In this document: positions 1 to 7,859 of the stretch, piece after piece
Numbering within the stretch: position 1 is the stretch's first letter
Layout: each line of letters begins with the position of its first letter
Origin: Chitinophaga sp. Ak27
GTDB lineage: Bacteria; Bacteroidota; Bacteroidia; Chitinophagales; Chitinophagaceae
NCBI RefSeq assembly: GCF_012726295.1
Contig: NZ_JABAOB010000009.1
Span: 248,001 to 312,000 of the forward strand
Reading direction: 5' to 3'
DNA: 64,000 nucleotides
The notes under the pieces: generated by a model
What the model was told of the DNA's origin: nothing
Database searches by the model: none
What the model saw: the letters and a program-made list of their open reading frames with translations, nothing else
Translations under genes and position numbers: made by a program

Positions 1-1
1 G

Positions 2-829
2 CATGCGCTCTTGTTAAATGAAGGGCAGCTGGCAGATGTATTCCCCGCCGGAAGGCATGTGCTCAGCACAGAAAATATCCCTGTACTTACCCGGCTCCGG
101 GGCTGGAAGTATGGTTTTGAAAGTCCCTTTAAGGCAGACATCTACTTCTTTAATACCCACCAGTTTGTGAACCTGAAGTGGGGTACCCCTGCGCCGGTAT
201 TAATGACCGACGCGGTTTTCGGACAGGTGCGCATCCGCGCATTTGGTACCTACAACGTACGCATTACAGACGTAGGACGTTTTTTCAAAGAATATGCCGG
301 CACCTGGCCACGGCTGGGCATCACGGAATTGGAGTTGCAGCTCCGGGATTTTATTGCGCCTAAATTTGGCGAAGTCTTGTCACTGGCAAAGATCCCAGTA
401 GTAGAAGCTGCGGCCAATGTGCCGGCATTGAATGAAAAAATACAGCCATTGATTCAGCCTTATTTCACTGACTTTGGCCTGGAAGTAACGCGTTTTACCA
501 TCACCAGTATAACCTTGCCGGAAGAAGTGCTCAAGCAATACGATAAGGTAACCGGCATGAACATGGTAACGGATATGAATAAGTTCAGCCAATACAGCAT
601 TGCCAACGCCATGGACCACGAGCGTTCCGATGTAGGCGACGGCGCCAGGCAGGCAGTGGTATTGGGCATGATGAGTAATATGATGAACCAGGGACAGGCG
701 CAAAACAAACCTGCACCTGCAGAAGATATTACAGAAAGACTTAGAAAACTAAAGACGCTTTTTGAGGCACAGTTGATCACGGAAGCCGAGTATACGGCAA
801 AGAAAGAAGAACTGTTGAAATTACTCTAA
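2..829 (+). CDS. SPFH-domain protein with C-terminal SHOCT (5' partial)
   Basis: The reading frame is open to the left window edge, so the true start lies upstream. The TTG at 11 is just an internal Leu codon. The visible 275 residues match the SPFH/YdjI-type family (once called virion core protein-like): a beta-rich SPFH domain with motifs such as NTHQFVNLKWGTP and VRIRAFGTYNVRI, a Met/Gln-rich linker, then a C-terminal SHOCT helical hairpin (ITERLRKLKTLFEAQLITEA). SPFH proteins usually form membrane-associated oligomers; no transmembrane segment is visible here. Fifteen bases separate it from the next zinc-ribbon gene, so the four genes to 2504 probably form one operon. The family call is firm; the cellular role is unknown. 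Confidence 0.85.
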   Translation, partial: HALLLNEGQLADVFPAGRHVLSTENIPVLTRLRGWKYGFESPFKADIYFFNTHQFVNLKWGTPAPVLMTDAVFGQVRIRAFGTYNVRITDVGRFFKEYAGTWPRLGITELELQLRDFIAPKFGEVLSLAKIPVVEAAANVPALNEKIQPLIQPYFTDFGLEVTRFTITSITLPEEVLKQYDKVTGMNMVTDMNKFSQYSIANAMDHERSDVGDGARQAVVLGMMSNMMNQGQAQNKPAPAEDITERLRKLKTLFEAQLITEAEYTAKKEELLKLL

Positions 830-843
830 CCAATGTAAACAGT

Positions 844-1092
844 ATGGCAGAAGAGAAAGATAATAAACTTTCATCTTACCTGGAACGGCTCAAACAACAG
901 GCCGCTACCCAGCAGCATTACGGTGGGGATATTACCCCGGAAGAGGCGAAGATGGACATGCGCGATTGTCCCGCATGCGGCGCCGGACGCGCCTTTGAAA
1001 AGGGCTTAACCTCCTGCGCTTATTGTGGCTTTGTATTCATGGATATAAAACTGACCGACGGGGTTAACATCAAAAAGGAAAATAATTCATAA
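844..1092 (+). CDS. Small zinc-ribbon protein
   Basis: An 82-residue protein with a charged N-terminal half and one treble-clef-like zinc ribbon: CPACG, then CAYCG 12 residues further on, giving a C-x2-C / C-x2-C zinc site. No signal peptide or membrane segment. It lies between the SPFH gene and a second zinc-ribbon gene, with only 3 bases to the latter, so co-translation is likely. Small zinc ribbons of this kind often mediate protein contacts, but no specific function can be assigned. Confidence 0.75.
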   Translation: MAEEKDNKLSSYLERLKQQAATQQHYGGDITPEEAKMDMRDCPACGAGRAFEKGLTSCAYCGFVFMDIKLTDGVNIKKENNS

Positions 1093-1095
1093 AAT

Positions 1096-1926
1096 ATGTT
1101 CGGCTTTTTTAATAAGAAATATGATAACCCCGCGCTCCTCGAAGAAATGAAGACAAGACAGGAACGTTGGTTCGCGTTCCTCGATAAACTGGAAGCCCGG
1201 ATGCAGGAGCTCACAACTGCTGCTATCCCCGGGCTTCGGGAGATCTTCGATCAGGACGCAGATCCGTATAAACGCGCGCATAGCAACATGCTGCAAGGAT
1301 TGCTCGGGCAAATCAATCATATGCGCCAAAAAGCCAACGATATCAAGGACGAACAGATTATAGACTTTGTATATCAGGCGGAGGCAATGGTGCCGGCTGT
1401 CACCTCCACGGTGGGCCGCGACTATCACAATCGTATTATGAACTTCAGGATGGCTTGCCTTAACCGGCATTATATTTTTGATGAAAAACTGAACAAATGC
1501 ATTCAGCGCCTGCAACTAGCGGCTGGGGAACGCGATCTGGAAAGGGCCTACCAGGAACAATTGCGGGCATTTGAAAGCATCCGTGATAAATTCAGCTGCC
1601 GGCAGTGTGGCGGCAATATCACCATCGAAAAAATGTTTTTCATCGATACTTATGTTACCTGTCCGTTTTGTCATTCGCAGAATACATTCAGCCCCTCTAC
1701 CGGAGCACGCATGATACTGCACGATGCCCGCGCCCTGGCAGAACAACGCACAGCCCATCTGCGCCGGGCATACGAGAAGAGTGATCCCCGGGAGCCCGAG
1801 CTGGAAAAAGTATACCTACGGGCCATGATCGATGAGTGGAATAAGATCATACCAGATATGGCAGAAGAGAATGAAAAATTTTACCAGCGTTTATTGAGAG
1901 AACAATATTTTCATCATTTTAAATAA
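1096..1926 (+). CDS. Zinc-ribbon protein, helical N-terminus
   Basis: A 276-residue cytoplasmic-looking protein. Roughly residues 1-165 are predicted helical and charged. A zinc ribbon follows at about 168-200, with CRQCG and CPFCH about 18 residues apart. The C-terminal part is again helical and rich in aromatic and acidic residues. It starts 3 bases after the small zinc-ribbon gene and ends 8 bases before the next gene, so it is embedded in the SPFH operon. I do not recognise a named family beyond the ribbon. Two ribbon proteins in one operon suggest a multi-subunit assembly with the SPFH protein (inference). Confidence 0.7.
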   Translation: MFGFFNKKYDNPALLEEMKTRQERWFAFLDKLEARMQELTTAAIPGLREIFDQDADPYKRAHSNMLQGLLGQINHMRQKANDIKDEQIIDFVYQAEAMVPAVTSTVGRDYHNRIMNFRMACLNRHYIFDEKLNKCIQRLQLAAGERDLERAYQEQLRAFESIRDKFSCRQCGGNITIEKMFFIDTYVTCPFCHSQNTFSPSTGARMILHDARALAEQRTAHLRRAYEKSDPREPELEKVYLRAMIDEWNKIIPDMAEENEKFYQRLLREQYFHHFK

Positions 1927-1934
1927 ACACATGT

Positions 1935-2504
1935 ATGTCTGATAATCCATTATTAGAACCCATTCACGGTATTACATTAGAAGATTACAGCGCTGCCTGC
2001 GCAAAAATGGGCAGCGGTTTAAGTGAAGCCGATATAGCAAAAGCATTGGGGGTAGAAGTACCCGTTTGGCAAGAAGCCAACCTGCTATGGCCCGAGCGTA
2101 TGAAACAAGATGAAACCTTTCATATCGTGACGCTGTTTGGTCAGTACTTTGGCCAGGCAGACCAGCATCCTAAGTTCAGCAATTTAAAAGCAGCGGTTTC
2201 TGCGGAAGGCGGTGCTAATACGGATCGTATAAAATCAGATAAGCGTTTCTACGAAGAGTTGGAAGTAGCCAGGCAGGTAGCGTACGAGTATGGCCTCGAT
2301 GGCGCCCAATGGATCGCTGATAAATATGGCATCACCTTGGGCGATTTCCAGATCGCGGCATCCAACTGGAATGCACAGATTCACCAGGATATAGCGGCCG
2401 ACTTTGACGGCTACAATGAAAGACAGGCAGCCTACAGGGCAAAATATCAGCAACTGTTTGCTGATGCCCAGGGCGGCAATGTAGCTGACGATATCGAGTT
2501 TTAA
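1935..2504 (+). CDS. Uncharacterised conserved protein (possibly DUF6620)
   Basis: A 189-residue soluble acidic protein. It opens with NPLLEPIHGITLEDYSAACA, followed by a helical segment ending in LGVEVPVWQEANLLW. I associate this style of N-terminus with an uncharacterised Bacteroidota family, possibly DUF6620, but cannot confirm it. The N-terminal pattern, in which a degree of choice (SEADIAKALGV) precedes a Trp-rich helix, is weakly echoed later (YGITLGDFQIAASNWN), hinting at two related helical units. No signal peptide, metal motif or catalytic motif is visible. It is the last gene of the SPFH/zinc-ribbon group and is followed by a strong hairpin terminator. Confidence 0.65.
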   Translation: MSDNPLLEPIHGITLEDYSAACAKMGSGLSEADIAKALGVEVPVWQEANLLWPERMKQDETFHIVTLFGQYFGQADQHPKFSNLKAAVSAEGGANTDRIKSDKRFYEELEVARQVAYEYGLDGAQWIADKYGITLGDFQIAASNWNAQIHQDIAADFDGYNERQAAYRAKYQQLFADAQGGNVADDIEF

Positions 2505-2526
2505 ACAACAAGGATATTGATAGGAG

Positions 2527-2561
2527 AAATGCCCTGTAAACAAGCCGTTTACAGGGCATTT
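2527..2561. terminator. Bidirectional hairpin terminator
   Basis: Perfect 15-bp arms (AAATGCCCTGTAAAC and its complement) around a 5-base loop, ending in T-runs on both strands. It lies between the convergent ends of the 189-residue protein gene (+) and the lipoprotein gene (-), so it can stop transcription from both sides. Confidence 0.85.
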
Positions 2562-2590
2562 TTATGATGGTCAGGATATGGAGATATGCC

Positions 2591-3520
2591 TTATAAGTGC
2601 AGGTCCCTGGCGCCTTTCACCTCAGTGGAGATTTCTCCCATCATGGTGCCCCCGCTGCAGTTCTGCCCGGTATATACTTTCACAAAATCAATGGCATTCA
2701 ATGTCACCGGCGTACCGCTCGCATTCACCGCCCAGGCAATGTCAAACGTATTATAGCCCAACGTCGGATATTCGCTGGAATAGCTGTCGGAATACCCCCA
2801 CGCAAAGGCGAGGTTAGTAACGATGCTACCGGTTTGTAACGTATTCACCAGTTTGGTGCCGGTAAATGTGATGGAGTCCTGGCTAGGCGCCATAGCCGGG
2901 TAGTAGTTGTTAGCGGTATGATAGCTGTTGGCGACTACATAACCACTAGCTCCCTGGTTATCTTTCCACAATACACTGGTGCCCGCCGCATGCGGGTTGT
3001 AATAGGTAATACGGTAATTTTTAATGGTGCTGGCAGCGGAATACTGGCTGCCGGCTAATTCATACCAGGCATCATCCGGTAAACCGTTACCATTGGTATC
3101 CTGGCTTACCATCACTACGCCCGGCTCCGACCATTGATAGGTAGGGCCCAGGGGATTGCCATAAATACCCAGGTCGTTGCCGGTACCATTCACTACCGAA
3201 TGATCAAATCCAAATACAATATACCCGCCAAAGCCGCCCAGCGACACCATGTTGGCGGTGCTGCCCACCAGGCCCTGTGCGGCCGCTGTAGTACCCAACG
3301 AGGTTTCGTTGATAAATTGTCCGGCCGCCGGCATATAGGTAAATACCCGGCTGATCAGCGGACTGCTGGTCAGCAACGCCGGCCGGATGGTAACAGTGCT
3401 GACAATAGCAGCAGACCGGGTAGAAATAGGCTGCAGATTATCTGTCAGCGCTTCTTTTTGACAAGCAGCCAGCATCAGCAGGCTGCCAAGACCCAGGGAG
3501 GTCAAATAGGATTTTCGCAT
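2591..3520 (-). CDS. Surface lipoprotein of a cobalamin-regulated locus
   Basis: A 309-residue protein with a lipoprotein signal peptide: lipobox LAAC with Cys20, followed by QKEALTDN. The mature part is beta-rich and contains FGFDHSVVNGTGNDLGIYGN, EPGVVMVSQDTNGNGLPDDA and WYELAGSQY, features of the 'cell surface protein' family found in Bacteroidota B12-uptake loci. The aspartate-rich DTNGNGLPDD stretch resembles a calcium-binding loop. It lies 28 bases downstream of the beta-propeller lipoprotein gene, and both sit behind the cobalamin riboswitch at about 5205-5400. I infer an outer-surface role in capturing or handing over corrinoids. It may be functionally like BtuH, but I cannot establish homology. 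Confidence 0.75.
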   Translation of the reverse strand: MRKSYLTSLGLGSLLMLAACQKEALTDNLQPISTRSAAIVSTVTIRPALLTSSPLISRVFTYMPAAGQFINETSLGTTAAAQGLVGSTANMVSLGGFGGYIVFGFDHSVVNGTGNDLGIYGNPLGPTYQWSEPGVVMVSQDTNGNGLPDDAWYELAGSQYSAASTIKNYRITYYNPHAAGTSVLWKDNQGASGYVVANSYHTANNYYPAMAPSQDSITFTGTKLVNTLQTGSIVTNLAFAWGYSDSYSSEYPTLGYNTFDIAWAVNASGTPVTLNAIDFVKVYTGQNCSGGTMMGEISTEVKGARDLHL

Positions 3521-3548
3521 AGTACTTATAATTGGAAGTGTAAAAAAA

Positions 3549-4892
3549 CTACTGATAAAATACAGGAAGGGTAGGGAAGTAGTAGCCGGGATAACGAAGG
3601 CTTTGTTTTAAAGCACCACTGGCTGTATCGTAAAATAACCACCTGTTGTCGTTGCTGCTGCCCCATTCGTCGGTCAATGTAAGCACTACTAACTCTTTCA
3701 TCCGCTCATTCAACCGTATCGCCGAACCATAAAAATATTGGCCGTCAGGAATCGTAATGAAAGGCGTTGCAAAAGCGCTGCTATTACCGGGCGTATATTT
3801 ATAAATGCGGGTACCGCTGTATTCCAGCGTGCCGCCAATGCCAGGACCCTCTTTACGCTCAGCGATGTATACGTCGTTGCCGGCTGTACTGGCTACGAGG
3901 CCACCGGAATGCCAGGCCCATAAGGCCCAGGGGTTGGTGACTTTAAAGGGTACATGCGTTTCCGTTATAGCCAGGCTGGCCGGATCGATGCGCATCAGCA
4001 CTGAGTCGCCCGCTGCCCACACCGCGCCGTCTTTTGTACGGGCAAATCCCATCGTGGCTTTGGGAAATTTCTTAACGATGCTATAATCGGCGGTCCGCAA
4101 TACAACAATCCCATCATCTGCTGTCAGCACAAAAACGTAATCGCCCGCAACAATCATATCGCCTGCATTGGAATTGATGCCATCTATTTTTGCGCCTATC
4201 GCAGGACCAGTAAGATTGAGCCTGTAAACGCCATCTACTGTGCTTAATAGCCCCCGCGCAGGATCGATTCCAAGGAAGGCATGCCCTTCGTCCTGCGGGA
4301 GATGATCTATCCGGCCGGTTTCCTTCATGGTATAGGCATCTGCTACCACTAAGGGGCCGCCTACCTTTGCCGTCATATATACCTTGCCGTTATAAATGGT
4401 GGCAAATTGCAAGGTAGCAGTGGCTGACCCAAAATCCTTATCCGGATTTTCTGTTTTAAAAACATTATACACCACTTTATTGCTGTCATAGCTGTAGTAG
4501 AATAAGTCGCCGGTAGTTGTGCCATACTGGCCTTCCTGTACCACCAGGAAACCATTTTCATATTTGCCCCATACCTTCACCTGGTAAATCGCAGAATCAG
4601 CGGTGGCGCTGTTGGTGGCAGTAAACACGATGTGGTAGTCGCCACGGGTAACGGCATTAAAAGTAAATACGGAATCATTTCCCACTACCTGTCCATTCAC
4701 TTTCCAGCTGAAGGTAGCGCCCATCGGGCGGGATATTACAGGGCGGTAGGTAACGGAAGCGCCTAAACGCAAAGTATCTGAACCGCCGCTGTGGTCAACA
4801 CCGGGAGAAGGAACGGTGTTATCATTTTTTTTACAGGAGGTGGCCAGCATAAAAAAGGCCGATACGAAAAGAATACTTCCTGGTAATCGCAT
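3549..4892 (-). CDS. BtuG-like beta-propeller surface lipoprotein
   Basis: A 447-residue protein with signal peptide and lipidation Cys20 (LATSC). Residues of about 40-105 form a PKD/Ig-like domain (VTYRPVISRPMGATFSWKVNG). The rest has blade-like repeats typical of the DUF5074/YncE-like seven-bladed propeller (for example GDYVFVLTADDGIVVLRTAD). BtuG proteins of Bacteroides are surface propellers that bind vitamin B12 and pass it to the TonB receptor BtuB. The cobalamin riboswitch upstream strongly supports that role here. Unlike Bacteroides loci, no btuB is adjacent. The start codon ATG is preceded by a leader of about 310 bases between riboswitch and gene. Confidence 0.8.
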   Translation of the reverse strand: MRLPGSILFVSAFFMLATSCKKNDNTVPSPGVDHSGGSDTLRLGASVTYRPVISRPMGATFSWKVNGQVVGNDSVFTFNAVTRGDYHIVFTATNSATADSAIYQVKVWGKYENGFLVVQEGQYGTTTGDLFYYSYDSNKVVYNVFKTENPDKDFGSATATLQFATIYNGKVYMTAKVGGPLVVADAYTMKETGRIDHLPQDEGHAFLGIDPARGLLSTVDGVYRLNLTGPAIGAKIDGINSNAGDMIVAGDYVFVLTADDGIVVLRTADYSIVKKFPKATMGFARTKDGAVWAAGDSVLMRIDPASLAITETHVPFKVTNPWALWAWHSGGLVASTAGNDVYIAERKEGPGIGGTLEYSGTRIYKYTPGNSSAFATPFITIPDGQYFYGSAIRLNERMKELVVLTLTDEWGSSNDNRWLFYDTASGALKQSLRYPGYYFPTLPVFYQ

Positions 4893-5204
4893 GTTTGATA
4901 TATTTAGGTGGATGATAATGCAGTAATAATGGTATGCCGCAAATGCCCGGTGTTAAAAGGGCGCAGCCTATGCGGGACATACGGGGAAACAGGGTTCCTT
5001 TTTTTATCGGGCATTACCTACAGTTATTAAACACCCGTCTGCGGGGAAGTCATTACATGATCTTCCACGACAACACGGCAATCAGAAACTACAGCACACG
5101 CAGAACACACATCATCAGATGTGATTCATTGCCAGCAATTTTGTTACAAAAAATGTCGAAAATATAAGTACGCTCTTCACCCGAAAACGTCCTATATCGT
5201 TGCA
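4893..5204 (-). other. Leader between riboswitch and BtuG-like gene
   Basis: About 310 bases without a convincing gene. On the minus strand it includes a run of seven A followed by a short imperfect hairpin (GGAACCCTGTTTCC). It could hold the expression platform of the riboswitch, but I cannot identify a clear terminator or an anti-SD pairing. A 77-codon plus-strand frame here has no family features and is not called. Confidence 0.5.
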
Positions 5205-5400
5205 AGAGGCAGGTCTTCTGGCTTTCCTGCTTTTCCGGTCGCCTTCCCGTTCCGTATAGCCGGAACAGTGGCAAAGTGGAGTTGATTCCGAAAAAAACAT
5301 ACCTGTATAAAACAGGTGCAGGATTACAGCTACGGGGATAGCTCCGGTTTCACACCGGATTCCCTTTTAATATGCCAGCATAATGCTGGAATAACCAGTT
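5205..5400 (-). promoter_or_regulatory. Cobalamin (AdoCbl-type) riboswitch
   Basis: Read on the minus strand, the transcript contains the signature B12-box elements in order: GGGAATCCGGTGTGAAACCG, AGCTATCCCCGTAGCTGTAA, a GCCACTG element, GGGAAGGCGA, and finally AGCCAGAAGACCTGCC. These are the conserved core of class-I cobalamin riboswitches. The element lies just downstream of a Bacteroidota-type promoter and upstream of the two surface lipoprotein genes. Binding of adenosylcobalamin is expected to repress them. Exact limits are approximate. Confidence 0.93.
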
Positions 5401-5407
5401 GCGGCGG

Positions 5408-5438
5408 CAAATTAATGAAAGGAGATGGGATCACCAAA
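5408..5438 (-). promoter_or_regulatory. Promoter of the B12 riboswitch transcript
   Basis: On the minus strand, TTTG (5438-5435), a 19-base spacer and TTAATTTG (5415-5408) match the Bacteroidota -33/-7 pattern TTTG-N19-21-TAnnTTTG with one mismatch. It sits immediately before the riboswitch, so the transcript would begin around 5401. Confidence 0.7.
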
Positions 5439-5464
5439 ATATTGTGACCCGTATGGCGATATCA

Positions 5465-5491
5465 GTGCAACGGGTTTAACTCCCGTTGCAC
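5465..5491. terminator. Hairpin downstream of DUF4256 gene
   Basis: GTGCAACGGG and its exact complement form 10-bp arms around a 7-base loop. It lies 32 bases beyond the stop of the DUF4256 gene and upstream of the riboswitch promoter on the same strand. It lacks a strong T-run, so it could be a terminator or an insulating hairpin. Confidence 0.5.
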
Positions 5492-5522
5492 ATTTTGGGA
5501 AGAGAAGTTATTGCTGGAGTAT

Positions 5523-6098
5523 TTACACCGTGAGCGAGCCACGGAAGCCCCTGGCGGCATAATAAGAAGAAGCGCCATTATGATAAAGAAATACTTTATC
5601 GTAACGGCGGTCACAAAACAAGGCGCCCCCGAGCGCTCTTACATCGGCCGGCGTTTGTACCCAGCTCGATGTTTTGAGATCAAACTTGCCCAGCTGTTGT
5701 AGCTCCCGGTAGGCTGCCTCTGTAAGGAGTGTAATTCCCATGGCGGCGGCCATTTCCACAGCACTATCTTTAGGCGGATGATCTTTCCGGGAGGCCAGGG
5801 CTTCATAGTCATAGCAGGCATTCCGCCGACCCTTGGGGCTTTCAGCGGAGCAATCGCAAAAGGTGTAGGCGCCGGTTTTTTTATCAAATGCAACCACATC
5901 TGGTTCGCCTTCCGTTTGTTCCATTTCGTGCAATGACCACATCTTTTCAGGGTGGGCCATGAGCCGCTCCTGTACGTCATTCCAGTTGAGGCCTTGATGA
6001 CGTTGCCCGTTTTTTTCAAAACGCGACTGCAATGTTTTGAGCAGCGTTGCCTGTTGCGCTGCTGTTAGCTTTTTTTTATGGGTGGGTGTTTGTTTCAT
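5523..6098 (-). CDS. DUF4256 domain protein
   Basis: A 191-residue protein starting MKQTPTHKKKLTAAQQ. An upstream in-frame ATG at 6272 would make it overlap the FAD oxidase gene by over 130 bases and adds no family-like sequence, so the 6098 start is preferred; it has AAGGATAAAG just upstream. The body matches the DUF4256 family: LQSRFEKN at the N-terminus, then EGEPDVVAFDKKTGAYTFCD, SAESPKGRRNACYD, GITLLTEAAYRELQQLG, and a Trp-containing C-terminus (SSWVQTPADVRALGGALFCD). No signal peptide. Function unknown. It follows the FAD oxidase gene after 41 bases and may be co-transcribed with it. Confidence 0.82.
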   Translation of the reverse strand: MKQTPTHKKKLTAAQQATLLKTLQSRFEKNGQRHQGLNWNDVQERLMAHPEKMWSLHEMEQTEGEPDVVAFDKKTGAYTFCDCSAESPKGRRNACYDYEALASRKDHPPKDSAVEMAAAMGITLLTEAAYRELQQLGKFDLKTSSWVQTPADVRALGGALFCDRRYDKVFLYHNGASSYYAARGFRGSLTV

Positions 6099-6139
6099 AC
6101 AATCTTTATCCTTTAAGACAGCGATTTTCTTTCCGGTCG

Positions 6140-7624
6140 CTATTGAGCCGCCCGGATCGATAATGCGTGATAAAATATATTCAACGGGTCCCATTTGGCT
6201 TTTACCTGTTGCAGCCGGGGATAGTTCGCTTTGTAATAGAGGGTAGACCAGGGGACGCCTGATTGATTCCATTCCGCTGTGGCCAGGTCGGTATCGGGAT
6301 GGTTAATCATGGCCCCATCGGTTTGCTCATTTGGTACTGGTACGCCACCCGATCCGGGGAAGAGATCTTTGTAAAAGTTACGTACCCATTCCAGGCTGGG
6401 AGCGGCGCCTTCGGGGCTGATCCAGCCGGTATTGCAGGCCACGTCGAGTATGCTGTCGCGTTGCACAGAAGCCGTAGCGCCGGAAGCAATGGTATTTACT
6501 TTACCTCCATAGGTAGCCATTCCAAGCCCACCGCCTATGGGAGCCGCCAGGGTAAGGTATTTATAGGCTGTTGCAATTTGGCTGCCTGTGAATGGACGCC
6601 GGAAGAAGGCGTCTTTTACTTTGGCCTGTGCATTGTCGAAGCCGGGCTGGAACAGTTCCGGGAAGGGGTTGAGTGCAAATCGCAGCCACGGCGTTTCCTC
6701 AATCTGTTTCGTATAGGCGAGGCCGATAGGTTCCGCAATATCGGCCAGGTGTTCTTCGATGAGGCGCGCCGCCTGTGGGCCGGTAGCGAGACCTTTAATA
6801 TCCAGTTTCCCGATGTTGCGGTGGTTAAGGAACAAAATGCTGAACAGCTGGCGGAAAGGCGAATCCGGACCACTATGTTGTGCAGCCCAGGCGCCAAAGT
6901 TACTGGCCAGCTGCGAAAAGGTACTTTCATCAAAGAGTGACCAGTCCCAGGATATACGAAACGTAGTAACTGTTGCCGGTGCAGCGGGCAAAGTGGTATA
7001 TGGGTCCGTGCCCGTAGCATCGGGACTTCGCAGCCAGTAGCGGGTAACGATGCCGAAGTTGCCACCGCCGGCGCCGGTATGTGCCCACCACAAATCATGG
7101 TTAGGATCAGATACTTCCCGGGTAGCGACGACAGGAAGGGCCTGCCCCGACGCATTTACCGTTACCACCTCTACAGCGTAAAGATAGTCCGCCGCCAGGC
7201 CATATTCACGGCATAGAAACCCGAAGGCGCCGCCCAATACATGTCCGCCCATACCAATACCAGGATGCTCGCCGGCCGGAAGCACTACGCCCCAGCCCAG
7301 GAACAGCCGCCGGTAGGTTTCGCCTACCGTGACGCCAGCTTCCACCGCGAAGGCGCCCATGTCAGCATCGTAAGAAACGTTCGTCATCAGGGAGGTATCG
7401 ATCAATACCTGTGCGGTCGGGTCGGATACAAAGCCCTCCAGGCAGTGGCCGCCACTGCGTACTACGGGCCGCCGCTTATTGCTCACGGATTCCTGTACTG
7501 CTATCACTACTTCGGCGGTTGTGGTGGGCAATACAATATATTCCGGCTTCCCGCTGAAGCGTTTATTAAACCTTTTTCCTGCGAGATCCGCATAACGTAT
7601 ATCCTTGGCGGTAATCTTTTCCAT
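6140..7624 (-). CDS. FAD-linked oxidase, berberine-bridge type
   Basis: A 494-residue flavoprotein of the VAO/BBE superfamily. The FAD-binding PCMH domain occupies about residues 25-200, with RPVVRSGGHCLEG, in which His60 is the usual site of the 8-alpha histidyl-FAD bond. The C-terminal BBE segment (LYYKANYPRLQQVKAKWDP, then NIFYH) is present. At the position where bicovalent members carry a second Cys (GxCPxVGxGGH) this protein has GEHPGIGMGGH, so only one covalent link is expected. No signal peptide, so cytoplasmic. It probably oxidises an alcohol or sugar with O2, but the substrate is unknown. It is divergent from the ArsR gene. Confidence 0.85.
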   Translation of the reverse strand: MEKITAKDIRYADLAGKRFNKRFSGKPEYIVLPTTTAEVVIAVQESVSNKRRPVVRSGGHCLEGFVSDPTAQVLIDTSLMTNVSYDADMGAFAVEAGVTVGETYRRLFLGWGVVLPAGEHPGIGMGGHVLGGAFGFLCREYGLAADYLYAVEVVTVNASGQALPVVATREVSDPNHDLWWAHTGAGGGNFGIVTRYWLRSPDATGTDPYTTLPAAPATVTTFRISWDWSLFDESTFSQLASNFGAWAAQHSGPDSPFRQLFSILFLNHRNIGKLDIKGLATGPQAARLIEEHLADIAEPIGLAYTKQIEETPWLRFALNPFPELFQPGFDNAQAKVKDAFFRRPFTGSQIATAYKYLTLAAPIGGGLGMATYGGKVNTIASGATASVQRDSILDVACNTGWISPEGAAPSLEWVRNFYKDLFPGSGGVPVPNEQTDGAMINHPDTDLATAEWNQSGVPWSTLYYKANYPRLQQVKAKWDPLNIFYHALSIRAAQ

Positions 7625-7809
7625 ATGGTATTAAATTTAAAATTTGTTGTTGGCTTATACAAATTCATCGCCGGTCAAATGTAGAGAATTTAAAAAGTAG
7701 GAGAGGGCATGGGGTACGACATTTATCAGGCAATTTACGACAAGCCTTTTAGCTTTTTAATGGTGGAATATCACCACTATCGCAATTATTTTTTCCGGGA
7801 TAAAAAAAA

Positions 7810-7841
7810 TTTGTGTAGTTAAATGGCTACGCGTATATTTG
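7810..7841 (+). promoter_or_regulatory. Promoter of the arsR operon
   Basis: TTTG (7810-7813), a 20-base spacer and TATATTTG (7834-7841) match the Bacteroidota promoter consensus exactly. Transcription should start near 7848, leaving a leader of about 12 bases before the ATG at 7860. The 225 bases between this promoter and the oxidase gene carry no other clear signal. Confidence 0.8.
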
Positions 7842-7856
7842 TAGTCAAATAGCTAC
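7815..7856. promoter_or_regulatory. Twin ArsR-type operators
   Basis: Two copies of one 16-bp imperfect dyad: GTAGTTAAATGGCTAC (7815-7830) and GTAGTCAAATAGCTAC (7841-7856), 26 bp apart. They lie between the -33 and -7 boxes and over the start site of the arsR promoter, where a bound repressor would block transcription. The likely ligand is the ArsR protein encoded just downstream (inference). Confidence 0.7.
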
Positions 7857-7859
7857 ATA

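Noticed and set aside
4934..5167. A 77-codon plus-strand frame in the riboswitch leader.
   Set aside because: Low similarity to protein-like sequence, antisense to a regulated leader, no ribosome site.
5174..5190. CTTCACCC on the plus strand at the riboswitch's 3' side.
   Set aside because: It continues GAAAA rather than TTTTT, no second box follows, and it belongs to the minus-strand leader.
6099..6272. Extended start for the DUF4256 protein.
   Set aside because: It overlaps the FAD oxidase gene and shows no conserved features.
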